Positions 33,540-42,213 of a stretch of DNA of 47,110 bases are shown here, piece by piece. Source of the stretch: Thermacetogenium sp. UBA4966 (GTDB lineage Bacteria; Bacillota; DSM-12270; Thermacetogeniales; Thermacetogeniaceae); contig DHAA01000029.1 in assembly GCA_002397275.1 (NCBI GenBank), forward strand, positions 1-47,110. Direction: 5' to 3'. Made by a program: the position numbers and the translations under genes. The notes under the pieces were generated by a model. That model did no database searches and was not told the origin of the DNA. It was given only the letters and a program-made list of their open reading frames with translations. Position 1 is the first letter of the stretch, and the number at the start of each line of letters is the position of its first letter.

Positions 33540-36130
33540 ACATTTTCAACAAAGTTACCCTGCAAGGCATGAAAAAAAGCCGCACACGAACAATTGTAAC
33601 GGTTATCGGAGTTATCCTGTCAGCGGCCATGATTACGGCAGTCGCTACCTTTGCCGTTTCCCTGCAAAACTATATCGTAAAGGGCGCGGCCCAGAAATCC
33701 GGCGGTTGGCACGTTGGGTTTTTGGACGTCCCTTCTTCTTTCGTACAGGAACGAATCCACGACGATGGAGTTGCAAACACCGCAACATTTGAAAATATCG
33801 GCTACGCAAAACTTGACGGCGGGAAAAATTCTAAAAAGCCGTATCTTTTCATCGCCGGATTCAGCAAGGAAACCTTCAACGCCCTGCCTATCACGCTGCT
33901 TTCCGGCAGATTGCCGCAAAACAGCGGGGAGATTCTTGTTCCGGGGAGCATCATGATAAAGAGCGGCGTTCAGTTCAAGGTGGGCGACACGCTCACCCTT
34001 ACTGTCGGGAGCCGCATGGACGGAAACAAAAATCTCGGTCAACACGACCCTTACGCTTCCGGGGAAGAAACTCTTGTGCCAAAAGCCAAGAAAACCTACA
34101 CGGTTGCCGGCATCTGCCAAAGGCCCGCCTTTGAGGAAGATTCCGCACCGGGATACACCTTGATCACGAAAGCAGATACACAAGACCAAGCGGACGATCT
34201 CAGCCTATTTGTCACGCTGAAAAACCCGCGCGGAGTTCATGCTTATGCAAGCAGCACAGCCGGAGGCCATTCCTACATCTTTAATAATAATGTCCTGAGA
34301 TTCATGGGGCTCTCGGACGATCCGGGCACTAAGATACTCACCGCGTTCCTGTACGCGGTCGGCGCCATTGTGATCGCTATCATCATGATCGGCTCAATTT
34401 TTCTAATCTACAATTCCTTCAACATCTCATTGAATGAACGCACACAACAGTTCGGAATTCTTGCCTCTGTGGGAGCCACGGCAAAGCAGCTGCGAAACTC
34501 AGTGCTCTTTGAAGGACTTTGTATTGGTGCAATCGGCATCCCGATCGGTGTGATCATCGGCATCGGCAGTATGTGGGGTGTGCTTTTCGTTGTCGCCAAA
34601 AATTCCGCAAACATTCTCTACAGCAACGTCCCTTTAACTTTGACGGTGTCCATCACCGCAATCGTCGCCGCTGCGGCGGTCAGCATGGTTACAATCTTAA
34701 TTTCAGCCTATATCCCGGCTCGAAAGGCCGCAAGCACTCCCGTGATGGAGTGTATCCGCCAGACCAACGAGGTCAAAATCGAATCTAAAGCCGTGAAAAC
34801 TTCAAAGCTCGCGGAGCGTATTTACGGCTTGGAGGGAACTCTTGCGTTAAAGAATTTCAAAAGGAACAAGAAACGCTATCGCAGCATTGTGCTGTCACTT
34901 GTTTTAAGCGTCGTGCTGTTTATATCGACCAGTGCTTTTGTAACGGATTTGAAACAGGCGTCGGAGCAGGCAAAAGAGGTTACCGACTATGACATCGGTT
35001 TTGGCACAAAGGATATGGATGACAGCGAAATGCTGCAGCTTTACGACAAACTGAAAACCGCCAACGGTGTTACCGAAAGTTCGTATCAGATTGTGATGAA
35101 GTATTCATGCGCTGTCAAAGCAAGCAATCTTTCAGATGATTATTGGAAATCCGCCGGGGCACATTCGCCGGACGAAACGGTTCATCTGCCAGTGGAAATC
35201 CAGTTTCTTGATGACAGCGCCTATCTGGATATCATCAAAGGCCTAGGCTTGCCCGTAAAGGAATATACCGGGCAAAATGCAAAAATAATCGCCCTTGCTA
35301 AAATGCAGGACAAAAGTAATCAGGCGGAGGGGCTCAGCCAGCTTAAGGACATGTTTACGAGTTCCTCCCTGAATGTTACCGTTATGCCCGAAACAAATGG
35401 CGAGTCAAATACGGCAAAGGGGAAAAATGTAAGCATTACCTGTGTCGAACTCATGACGCCGGATATACCCCCAAGTATAGAAACATCCGAAAAGCGGCCG
35501 TACGTTTTTAGTGTGGTGGCTCCCTATTCGCTCAAGGAGAAGCTTGCTCCATCCGACACCTCGTCGGATATCAAGGTGAAGGGCATGACCTTTCAGTCAA
35601 AGAATCCATCGCAGTCTACGGCAGAAATGAAAACGATGATTCAGGGCGTGGGGATTACAGCCTCGTATAGTATTTTAAATATGTCTAAAATGTTTGAGGA
35701 GAACCGAAATTATATCTTCATTGCCAACGTGTTCGCTTATACTTTTATCATTATGATTTCGCTGATTGCGGTTGCCAATGTGTTCAACACGATTTCCACG
35801 AATATCAAGCTGCGCCGGCGGGAGCTTGCCATGCTCCGCTCTGTGGGGATGTCCGACCGCGATTTCAATAAAATGATGCGCTTTGAGTGCGCCTTTTATG
35901 GCATGAGGGCGCTGCTTGTCGGACTTCCCATCGCGGCAATCTCTTCCTGGCTGATTTATAAAGGGATGGTCGTCGGCGGGGCGGACAATATCGATTTTGT
36001 GTTCCCGTGGGGCAGTATGGCAATCAGCGTGTTCAGCGTCCTTCTTGTAATATTTGTTACCATGATATATGCCGTCAGCAAGATCAAAAAAGAAAATATC
36101 ATCGACGCACTGCGGGATGATATGACTTGA
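33536..36130 (+). CDS. FtsX-type ABC permease, duplicated 4-TM form
   Basis: 864 residues, two MacB/FtsX units. Helix 1 (about 19-41), a 230-residue outside domain, helices 2-4 (about 275-420), then a second unit: helix 5 (about 453-475), a 260-residue outside domain with few hydrophobic stretches, and helices 6-8 at the end (ending KIKKENIIDALRDDM, the usual coupling tail). Likely exports or senses a peptide or lipid-active compound; defence against cell-wall antimicrobials is common for such modules with a two-component system, but the ligand is unknown here. Confidence 0.92.
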   Translation: MNIFNKVTLQGMKKSRTRTIVTVIGVILSAAMITAVATFAVSLQNYIVKGAAQKSGGWHVGFLDVPSSFVQERIHDDGVANTATFENIGYAKLDGGKNSKKPYLFIAGFSKETFNALPITLLSGRLPQNSGEILVPGSIMIKSGVQFKVGDTLTLTVGSRMDGNKNLGQHDPYASGEETLVPKAKKTYTVAGICQRPAFEEDSAPGYTLITKADTQDQADDLSLFVTLKNPRGVHAYASSTAGGHSYIFNNNVLRFMGLSDDPGTKILTAFLYAVGAIVIAIIMIGSIFLIYNSFNISLNERTQQFGILASVGATAKQLRNSVLFEGLCIGAIGIPIGVIIGIGSMWGVLFVVAKNSANILYSNVPLTLTVSITAIVAAAAVSMVTILISAYIPARKAASTPVMECIRQTNEVKIESKAVKTSKLAERIYGLEGTLALKNFKRNKKRYRSIVLSLVLSVVLFISTSAFVTDLKQASEQAKEVTDYDIGFGTKDMDDSEMLQLYDKLKTANGVTESSYQIVMKYSCAVKASNLSDDYWKSAGAHSPDETVHLPVEIQFLDDSAYLDIIKGLGLPVKEYTGQNAKIIALAKMQDKSNQAEGLSQLKDMFTSSSLNVTVMPETNGESNTAKGKNVSITCVELMTPDIPPSIETSEKRPYVFSVVAPYSLKEKLAPSDTSSDIKVKGMTFQSKNPSQSTAEMKTMIQGVGITASYSILNMSKMFEENRNYIFIANVFAYTFIIMISLIAVANVFNTISTNIKLRRRELAMLRSVGMSDRDFNKMMRFECAFYGMRALLVGLPIAAISSWLIYKGMVVGGADNIDFVFPWGSMAISVFSVLLVIFVTMIYAVSKIKKENIIDALRDDMT

Positions 36131-36209
36131 TTCAAAATCGTCCCAAAGGCCATTTGACATTGAAATTGCAGAGTCCATCCTACAGCTGAAAAATATTTAT
36201 ATTCTATTG

Positions 36210-36260
36210 ATCTGCCCAGCGGCAGAAAAGAGAAAACCGTTGCTGGGCAGATACTTTTTT
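36210..36260 (+). terminator. Terminator of the two-component/ABC operon
   Basis: Perfect 11-bp stem ATCTGCCCAGC / GCTGGGCAGAT with a 21-nt loop, then ACTTTTTT. Confidence 0.8.
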
Positions 36261-36335
36261 ACGCTCAAATTATATCTCTATGCGCTGCGGACGAAGAGAG
36301 CATCAGCCTTTTCTCATCTAAATGCTCATGCCGCG

Positions 36336-36740
36336 CTATTCTGCACGCGGCTGATACTCGCTGGATTTCTTGTATGCGCGCATAAAATCCTGCATAGCCT
36401 GAATGGAGTCGCTGCTGATAACATGCTCAATGGCACAGGCGTCCGTATCAGCGATCTTATGATCTATTTTGAGTAGATCCATAAAAAACTCCCGGATGAT
36501 CTGATGCTTTCTGGAAGTGATTTCCGCCAGCTTTTTCCCGGCAGGAGTTAAGAAAATCTCTCCATATTTTTCGTTTGTAATCAGTCCTTTACTGGAGAGC
36601 GTTGCCATGGCGTTGTTGGTGCTGGCTTTAGTGACATTCAGCCGTTCCGCGATATCAGATACCCTTGCTCCCATGTTGATTTTAGAAAGTTCATATACTG
36701 CTTCCAGATAATTTTCCATGGCGAATGTTAACTTTACCAT
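36336..36740 (-). CDS. DtxR/MntR-family metal-dependent repressor
   Basis: 134 residues, short form without the SH3 domain. Winged HTH (VSDIAERLNVTKASTNNAM) and dimerisation/metal domain with KHQIIREFF and DACAIEHVIS. The metal positions are mixed: cysteine stands where DtxR has C102 and MntR has Glu, while the first-helix segment MENYLEAVYEL resembles MntR with Asn for Asp8. The cysteine favours Fe2+ over Mn2+ (inference). ATG start behind AAAGGAGG. Its own promoter region carries GTTAC-N6-CTAAC, so autoregulation is likely, and it is the best candidate to bind the other boxes. Confidence 0.9.
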   Translation of the reverse strand: MVKLTFAMENYLEAVYELSKINMGARVSDIAERLNVTKASTNNAMATLSSKGLITNEKYGEIFLTPAGKKLAEITSRKHQIIREFFMDLLKIDHKIADTDACAIEHVISSDSIQAMQDFMRAYKKSSEYQPRAE

Positions 36741-36788
36741 TTGATTGCCTCCTTTGTTTGTTAAGGCTCTTTTGTGCTAAGTGGAGGG

Positions 36789-36804
36789 GTTACCCATTAC
36801 TAAC
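36789..36804. promoter_or_regulatory. Predicted autoregulatory DtxR operator
   Basis: GTTAC-CCATTA-CTAAC on the plus strand, one mismatch from the shared consensus, next to overlapping TATAAT -10 boxes of the minus-strand dtxR promoter (36806-36816). Confidence 0.55.
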
Positions 36805-36980
36805 AATTATATTATATCCCATTTTTCACTAAAATAAAAAGCAAAATTGAAGAATTGCCGCTGTTTTAAGCAAATTTCTCGGCTTTTTCACCTATAAAGC
36901 AATTAATTTTGCTGTTTTCAACTATTTAGTATAGGATAGTCCCCTATCCGTAAAATCAAAAATAATGTACAATATAATAA

Positions 36981-36996
36981 GTTAGTCCAATCTAAT
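36981..36996. promoter_or_regulatory. Predicted DtxR operator on the marR-suf side
   Basis: GTTAG-TCCAAT-CTAAT, one mismatch, starting 2 nt after a plus-strand TATAAT (36973-36978). Geometry mirrors the methyltransferase promoter. The -35 of this promoter is weak. Confidence 0.55.
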
Positions 36997-37113
36997 TATA
37001 ATATCTGTTCTTCCTCTTCGTCAAGAAGCAGAGAGCAGCACTTTAATATGACAATCGGGCAAAGCCCGCGCCTGACCGAGTTGCTGTGGCGTTTATGGCA
37101 TACAAATAGTGAA

Positions 37114-37144
37114 TCAATATTTTTTAGTTGCTAAAAAATATTGA
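37114..37144. repeat. 31-bp perfect inverted repeat upstream of marR
   Basis: Two perfectly complementary 14-nt arms (left arm TCAATATTTTTTAG) around a TTG centre. It ends inside the -35 box of the marR promoter. Suited to binding a dimeric repressor or activator; MarR autoregulation is the simplest reading. Confidence 0.6.
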
Positions 37145-37176
37145 TTTTATTTATTAGTAACAATATAATATTACTA
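37141..37176 (+). promoter_or_regulatory. marR-suf promoter with a second palindrome
   Basis: TTGATT (37141-37146), 17-nt spacer, TATAAT (37164-37169). TAGTAA (37155-37160) and TTACTA (37171-37176) form a palindrome around the -10 box. The predicted start at about 37176 leaves an 11-nt leader before ATG 37187. Confidence 0.6.
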
Positions 37177-37186
37177 GGTGATGTGC

Positions 37187-37720
37187 ATGTATAAAAAAGA
37201 AAGCTTAATAAAAAAGCTGTATCAGGCTCTGAACATCATGATCTGCGAATCGAAAATAGCCAGAAACTACGGGACGTCTTACAAGTTGACCTATTCGGAC
37301 ATCAGCCTGCTCAAGTGTGTGCAGCGCAATGATAACGCAAAAGCAAGCGAACTGTCGCAATACCTGGGCATAACGAACGGAGCGGTGGCGCAGCTTGCCA
37401 AAAAACTTCAAGGAAAGGGGTATCTGGAGCCATACCGCATTACCGGCAACAAAAAGGAAGTATACTATAAATTAACAGCCGGCGGTGAGGATGCCTGCCG
37501 AGGATATGATGAGCACTATGGGAAAACGAGAGCCGATATAGAAAGTTATATCGGCACATTGGATGACGACACTATCGAAAGGATCATCGGGCTGTTTGAT
37601 GTGGTGGCCAGGAGCACTGCGATTTATGAGCATTGCTCGATTAAACACGCCGCGGGGAAAATCAACCGCTCTCGCGAAGCGGTGGGAAAGAGGTGCGAAA
37701 AATGCCAAAGAATTTACTAA
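37187..37720 (+). CDS. MarR-family regulator heading the suf operon
   Basis: 177 residues. Winged HTH of MarR type: LTYSDISLLKCVQRND, KASELSQYLGITNGAVAQLAKKLQ (recognition helix within ITNGAVAQLAKK) and the wing ITGNKKEVYYKLT. The C-terminal 30 residues hold three cysteines, C150, C170 and C173 (RCEKCQ), not standard for MarR and possibly a redox or Fe-S sensing site, although the last pair is encoded in the sufC translation start region. ATG 37187 follows TAGGTG; 37178 and 37181 are alternatives. Overlaps sufC by 19 nt, so it should regulate suf. Confidence 0.88.
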   Translation: MYKKESLIKKLYQALNIMICESKIARNYGTSYKLTYSDISLLKCVQRNDNAKASELSQYLGITNGAVAQLAKKLQGKGYLEPYRITGNKKEVYYKLTAGGEDACRGYDEHYGKTRADIESYIGTLDDDTIERIIGLFDVVARSTAIYEHCSIKHAAGKINRSREAVGKRCEKCQRIY

Positions 37721-38442
37721 GCATAAAGAATTTGTGCGCATCCGTGGATGGGAAGCGCATATTGAACGGAGTAAATATGGAGATATGCCCGGGAGAAGTG
37801 CACGTACTCATGGGTCCCAACGGAGCGGGAAAATCCACTCTGGCAAATGTCGTCATGGGTGACCCGCGCTACCGTGTGGATGCAGGCGCCGTCTTTTTCG
37901 AGGGCGAAGACATCACTGGCGAAAAGCCGGACACGCGGGCCAGAAGGGGCATGTTCCTTTCCTTCCAAGCGCCGGAAGAGATTCCCGGGATTACCGTCGA
38001 GAACTTTCTGCGAGCCGCAAAAGCGGCGTATAGCGGAGAGGATGTAAAGCTCTTGCCCTTCCGGAAGGAACTGCGGGCCAAGATGAGCGAGCTGGAGATG
38101 GAGCCGTCATATGCGGCGCGGTATCTCAATGTCGGTTTTTCGGGCGGAGAAAAGAAGAAAAACGAGATTCTGCAGATGGCTGTGCTCAATCCAAAGCTTG
38201 CGATATTGGATGAAACAGATTCCGGTCTGGATATCGACGCGGTAAAGACGATTTCCGAGAGCGTGCACCGGTACAAGAACGAGACGAACGCGGTTCTCAT
38301 CATCACGCACATCACGAGGATATTGCAAAGGCTTCCTGCGGATTATATCCACATCATGTCTGACGGGCGCATTGTCAGGACATCCGACGCCTCTCTGATC
38401 GAAGAGATCAGCCGCGGCGGATTTGCCTCTGTTCTTGGATGA
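37702..38442 (+). CDS. sufC: SufC, ATPase of the SUF scaffold
   Basis: 246 residues. Walker A GPNGAGKST, signature in the SufC form FSGGEKKKNEILQ, Walker B AILDETDSGLD, and switch histidine ITHI. The ETDSGLD and KKK-N features separate it from transport ATPases. Drives conformational change of the SufBCD complex during Fe-S assembly. ATG 37702 after AGAGGTG. First suf gene after marR. Confidence 0.95.
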   Translation: MPKNLLSIKNLCASVDGKRILNGVNMEICPGEVHVLMGPNGAGKSTLANVVMGDPRYRVDAGAVFFEGEDITGEKPDTRARRGMFLSFQAPEEIPGITVENFLRAAKAAYSGEDVKLLPFRKELRAKMSELEMEPSYAARYLNVGFSGGEKKKNEILQMAVLNPKLAILDETDSGLDIDAVKTISESVHRYKNETNAVLIITHITRILQRLPADYIHIMSDGRIVRTSDASLIEEISRGGFASVLG

Positions 38443-38464
38443 TGTGCGAGGGAGGAAAATGAGG

Positions 38465-39871
38465 ATGGAAAAGCAGAAAACGAGAGTAGACGATATCAAC
38501 AGGGAACGCTTCGACTTCCGTGATGCGGACAAAAGCGGCTATAAGACGGGCAAGGGGCTTACCGCGGACATCGTGACGGAAATATCGAAAATGAAAAACG
38601 AGCCCGCCTGGATGCTGAAGCACCGCCTCCGCTCGCTGGAGATCTACCATCGAACGCCGCTGCCGGCTTGGGGGCCGCCGCTCGGCAAGCTCAATATGGA
38701 TGAAATTGTCACTTACGTAAAGCCTGACACCGGTCTGAAAAGCGACTGGAACGAGGTGCCTGAGTATATCAAAAACACCTTTGAACGCCTTGGAATCCCC
38801 AAGGCGGAAAGGGAATCGCTGGCGGGCGTAGGAGCGCAGTACGATTCGGAAGTGGTTTATCACAACATCAGGCGCGAATTGCTCAGCCAGGGCGTGATCT
38901 ACACGGATATGGAAACCGCCGTACAGGAACACGAAGACATTGTCAAGGAGCTTTTCATGAAGCTCGTGCCGCCGCAAGATCATAAGTTCGCGGCGCTGCA
39001 CGGAGCCGTTTGGTCGGGAGGCTCCTATGTATACGTGCCGGAGGGGGTGCGCCTTGCCATCCCCCTGCAGTCCTATTTCCGGCTTAACGCGCCGGGCGCG
39101 GGGCAGTTCGAGCACACGCTGATTGTTGTGGAAAAGGGCGCTAGTGTCCACTTCATAGAGGGTTGCTCGGCGCCGAAGTATAATGTGCTTAACCTCCACG
39201 CCGGTTGCGTGGAGCTGTATGTGCGTGAGGGCGCCACACTGCGGTATTCCACCATCGAGAACTGGTCGAAAAACATGATGAACCTGAATACCAAGCGCGC
39301 CCTTGTCGAGAAGAATGCGACTATCGAGTGGATTTCCGGTACCTTCGGCTCGAATACCACGATGCTCTATCCCTCCAGCATTTTGAAGGGCGAGGGCGCT
39401 CGCTCCACATTTACGGGCATTACCTTCGCCGGAAACGGGCAGCACCTGGACACGGGCGCTAAGGTGGTGCACGCTGCGCCCAATACTTCGTCTACGGTCA
39501 GCTCGCGCTCCATCTCCAAGGACGGCGGGATTGCCGTCTACCGCAGCGTTATCAATATCCTGCAGAATGCCTCCGAGTCGAAATCATCCATTGTCTGCGA
39601 GTCCCTGATGATGGACAGTGTTTCCCGCTCGGACACGATCCCGGTGATGGATATCCGCAACGACCGGGTGGACATCGGGCATGAGGCCAAGATCGGGCGC
39701 ATCAGCGACGCTGCCATCTTCTACCTCATGACCAGAGGGCTGCCGGAGGAGGAGGCCAAAGCGATGATCGTTCGGGGGTTTGTGGAGCCTATCGCCAAGG
39801 AACTCCCTTTGGAGTATGCGGTGGAGATGAACAGGCTGATCAGCCTCGAGCTGGAAGGAACCATCGGTTAG
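38465..39871 (+). CDS. sufB: SufB, Fe-S scaffold subunit
   Basis: 468 residues, right-handed beta-helix protein on which Fe-S clusters are built. Family marks are GAQYDSEVVYHN, GAVWSGGSYVYVPEGV, GCSAPKY (with the scaffold cysteine), ENWSKN-type strand, DTIPVMDI, and the C-terminal LMTRGLPEEEAKAMIVRGF. ATG 38465 has GGGAGG at a good distance; 38459 is too close. Next gene is sufD after 12 nt. Confidence 0.95.
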   Translation: MEKQKTRVDDINRERFDFRDADKSGYKTGKGLTADIVTEISKMKNEPAWMLKHRLRSLEIYHRTPLPAWGPPLGKLNMDEIVTYVKPDTGLKSDWNEVPEYIKNTFERLGIPKAERESLAGVGAQYDSEVVYHNIRRELLSQGVIYTDMETAVQEHEDIVKELFMKLVPPQDHKFAALHGAVWSGGSYVYVPEGVRLAIPLQSYFRLNAPGAGQFEHTLIVVEKGASVHFIEGCSAPKYNVLNLHAGCVELYVREGATLRYSTIENWSKNMMNLNTKRALVEKNATIEWISGTFGSNTTMLYPSSILKGEGARSTFTGITFAGNGQHLDTGAKVVHAAPNTSSTVSSRSISKDGGIAVYRSVINILQNASESKSSIVCESLMMDSVSRSDTIPVMDIRNDRVDIGHEAKIGRISDAAIFYLMTRGLPEEEAKAMIVRGFVEPIAKELPLEYAVEMNRLISLELEGTIG

Positions 39872-39883
39872 GAGGAGAGCGAT

Positions 39884-40978
39884 ATGCGGCAATTAGCAGC
39901 AACGATCAACAGGATGCCTGTGAACACCTGGCGCCGGCTTGATGTGAACGAGGCCGAGCTTGTCATGCGCGGCCCGGATAAGAAGCCCGGCGCGGGCGGC
40001 GCGAATATTCAGGCGTCCGGGCAGATTCAAATAAGGCAAAATTTTGAGGGGCTGGACTTCGGTGAAGACGCGGCCAAGCTTTTCGTTCCCGCAGAAATGG
40101 GGGCGTTTATAGATGAACATACCAACCGGCGGCATTTTATTCGGATCCCCAACGACCACACGGAACAGGAACCGATTGTCCTGGCGATGCGGCTCAACGG
40201 CGAAAACCAGGTCCTCGTAGACGACGTTGTCATTGAGGCCGGCGAAGGATCTAATGCAGCCGTGATCCTGCACTATACATCGGAAAACGGCGTGCCGGCC
40301 TATCACTGCGGGAGGACGCGCCTTATTGTTCACCGCAACGCCAGAGTGAAGCTGGTGAAGGTCCAAATGCTCGGCAGTGAAGCCGCCCATGCGGACGCAA
40401 TCGGAGGCCATGTGCAGGAAGGGGCGCAACTTGACGTGATTATAGCGGAGCTGGGAGCGGCCCGTCCGCTCTCCGGCTGCAACCTGGTCCTCGACGGAGA
40501 GGGCGCCGGCGCCGGGCTGGATGTGGTATATCTGGGCGACGGCCGGCGGTCGCTGGATATGTCTTACCGCGTAGAGCACCGGGGCAGGGCGACGGTATCC
40601 GATATCTGTGCGAAAGGCATCCTGCTGGAGCGGAGCAAAAAAGTGTTTCGCGATACGCTGGACTTTGTGAGGGGCGCCTCCGGCTCTAAGGGACGTGAGG
40701 AGGAGAGCGTGCTGATGCTCAGCCCCGAGGTGCGCAACATCTCGGTTCCGCTGCTGCTTTGCGGGGAGGACGACGTTGAGGGAGAACACGCGATGACCTC
40801 GGGAAGGCCGGACGAGAGAATCTTATTCTATTTGATGAGCCGCGGGATCAATGAACTGGCTGCAAAAAAGCTCCTGGCGCAGGCCGCTTTTTCCTCTATT
40901 ATTGAGAAGATACCGGACGCAGCGGTCCGCAACGAGATACTCGGCACTGTGCACAAATCCATTGAGCGAGGAGGGTAA
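39884..40978 (+). CDS. sufD: SufD, SUF scaffold partner
   Basis: 364 residues, paralogue of SufB. Central beta-helix (IVHRNARVKLVKVQML, DVVYLGDGRRSLDMSYRVEH) and the conserved end HAMTSGRPDERILFYLMSRGINELAAKKLL. The histidine in EHAMTSG is the position assigned to SufD in cluster assembly. TAGGAGGAG before ATG. Sequence similarity among SufD proteins is low, but neighbours make the call safe. Confidence 0.93.
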   Translation: MRQLAATINRMPVNTWRRLDVNEAELVMRGPDKKPGAGGANIQASGQIQIRQNFEGLDFGEDAAKLFVPAEMGAFIDEHTNRRHFIRIPNDHTEQEPIVLAMRLNGENQVLVDDVVIEAGEGSNAAVILHYTSENGVPAYHCGRTRLIVHRNARVKLVKVQMLGSEAAHADAIGGHVQEGAQLDVIIAELGAARPLSGCNLVLDGEGAGAGLDVVYLGDGRRSLDMSYRVEHRGRATVSDICAKGILLERSKKVFRDTLDFVRGASGSKGREEESVLMLSPEVRNISVPLLLCGEDDVEGEHAMTSGRPDERILFYLMSRGINELAAKKLLAQAAFSSIIEKIPDAAVRNEILGTVHKSIERGG

Positions 40979-40983
40979 ACAGC

Positions 40984-42213
40984 TTGAACGAATATTTATA
41001 CGATTTCCCATTATTGCGCCAGGCGGATGATAAGGGCCGGCGGATCGCCTATCTCGACAACGCTGCCACGACGCAAAAGCCGCAGGCGGTGCTGGATGCG
41101 GTTGCGGCATATTATAAAACGTCCAACGCCAACCCGCACCGGGGAGCTTATGACCTGAGCGTGGAGGCCACGAAATCGCTGGAGTCCGCCAGGGAGAAGA
41201 TCCGCGCGTTTATTGGCGCCAAAAAAGCGGAGGATGTCGTTTTTACAAAAAGCGCCACCGAATCGCTCAATTTGGTTGCCCAAAGCTACGGAATGTCTTC
41301 CCTGGCGCCCGGCGACAGGATCGCGGTGGCCATTTCCGAGCATCACAGCAATCTGGTGCCGTGGCAGATTGCCGCGCGGGCCAGGCAGGCAGACATCACA
41401 TACCTGTATACGGACGAAGCGGGGCGCATCCCCTCCGCGGAGCTCAAGAGCAAGATCAGCGGCCGTACGAAGCTCGTTGCCGTTGCGCACGCCTCCAACG
41501 TGACCGGGGTCATCAACTCGATTGAGGCGGTCATCGAAAGAGCGCGGACTGTCGGCGCGGTCGTTGTCGTGGACGGCACGCAGAGCGTTCCACATATGGA
41601 GGTGGACGTGTCGGCCCTGGACGCTGATTTCTATGTGTTCTCCGCTCATAAAATGCTGGGGCCGATGGGAGTGGGAGTGCTCTATGGCAAGGAGCATCTG
41701 TTGCAGGAGATGCCTCCTTTTTTATACGGCGGCGACATGATCGAGTACGTTGAGGAGCAGGAGTCTACATTCGCGCCTCTTCCGCAGAAATTCGAGGGCG
41801 GCACGCAGAATGTGGGCGGCGCAGTGGGGCTTGCCGCGGCCATAGATTATCTGGACAGGGCGGGCATGAGGAAAATCCAGGCCTTGGAGCGGGAGCTGAC
41901 AGCCTATCTGCTTGACCGGCTGCACAGCGTCCCGCACCTGAGGATCATAGGACCCGACGGAATTGAGGACCGCATCGGCGTAGTTTCCTTTGTGCTGAAG
42001 GACGCTCATCCGCATGACGTGGCGACAATACTGAACGCCGACAGGATTGCCGTCCGCTCCGGGCGCCATTGCGCTCAGCCGTTTCTGCACCATCTGGGCG
42101 TACAGTCCACATGCCGCGCCAGCGTATACCTGTACAACACAAAAGAGGATATCGATCGCCTGGCGGAAAGCCTTAAGGGTGTCAGGAGGTGGCTTGTTCA
42201 TGGAATTGGGTGA
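40984..42213 (+). CDS. sufS: SufS cysteine desulfurase
   Basis: 409 residues, group II desulfurase supplying sulfur as persulfide. YLDNAATTQKP, the PLP lysine K223 in FSAHKMLGPMG, and the catalytic cysteine C363 in RSGRHCAQPFL (short loop, group II). TTG start behind GGAGGG, 5 nt after sufD. SufU, encoded with a 14-nt overlap, is the sulfur acceptor. Confidence 0.95.
   Translation: MNEYLYDFPLLRQADDKGRRIAYLDNAATTQKPQAVLDAVAAYYKTSNANPHRGAYDLSVEATKSLESAREKIRAFIGAKKAEDVVFTKSATESLNLVAQSYGMSSLAPGDRIAVAISEHHSNLVPWQIAARARQADITYLYTDEAGRIPSAELKSKISGRTKLVAVAHASNVTGVINSIEAVIERARTVGAVVVVDGTQSVPHMEVDVSALDADFYVFSAHKMLGPMGVGVLYGKEHLLQEMPPFLYGGDMIEYVEEQESTFAPLPQKFEGGTQNVGGAVGLAAAIDYLDRAGMRKIQALERELTAYLLDRLHSVPHLRIIGPDGIEDRIGVVSFVLKDAHPHDVATILNADRIAVRSGRHCAQPFLHHLGVQSTCRASVYLYNTKEDIDRLAESLKGVRRWLVHGIG

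Larger units (their letters stand above)
36741..37186. other. Divergent control region between dtxR and marR-suf
   Basis: 446 nt, AT-rich, no supported gene. Holds two GTTAG-type boxes (36789, 36981), TATAAT elements beside each, a GGATAG / CTATCC hairpin (36933-36948), a CGGGC-AAA-GCCCG hairpin (37056-37068), the 31-bp perfect inverted repeat (37114-37144) and a good marR promoter (37141-37169). A 28-codon ORF at 37048-37134 has no ribosome binding site and is not called. Confidence 0.6.

Noticed and set aside
37048..37134. 28-codon ORF in the marR control region
   Set aside because: No ribosome binding site, ends inside the 31-bp palindrome, no recognisable sequence.
38408..39472. 354-codon minus-strand open frame opposite sufB
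   Set aside because: Shadow frame of a GC-rich gene; His/Arg-rich composition and no domain.
39893..40789. 298-codon minus-strand open frame opposite sufD
   Set aside because: Same reason; sufD is well supported by motifs and spacing.
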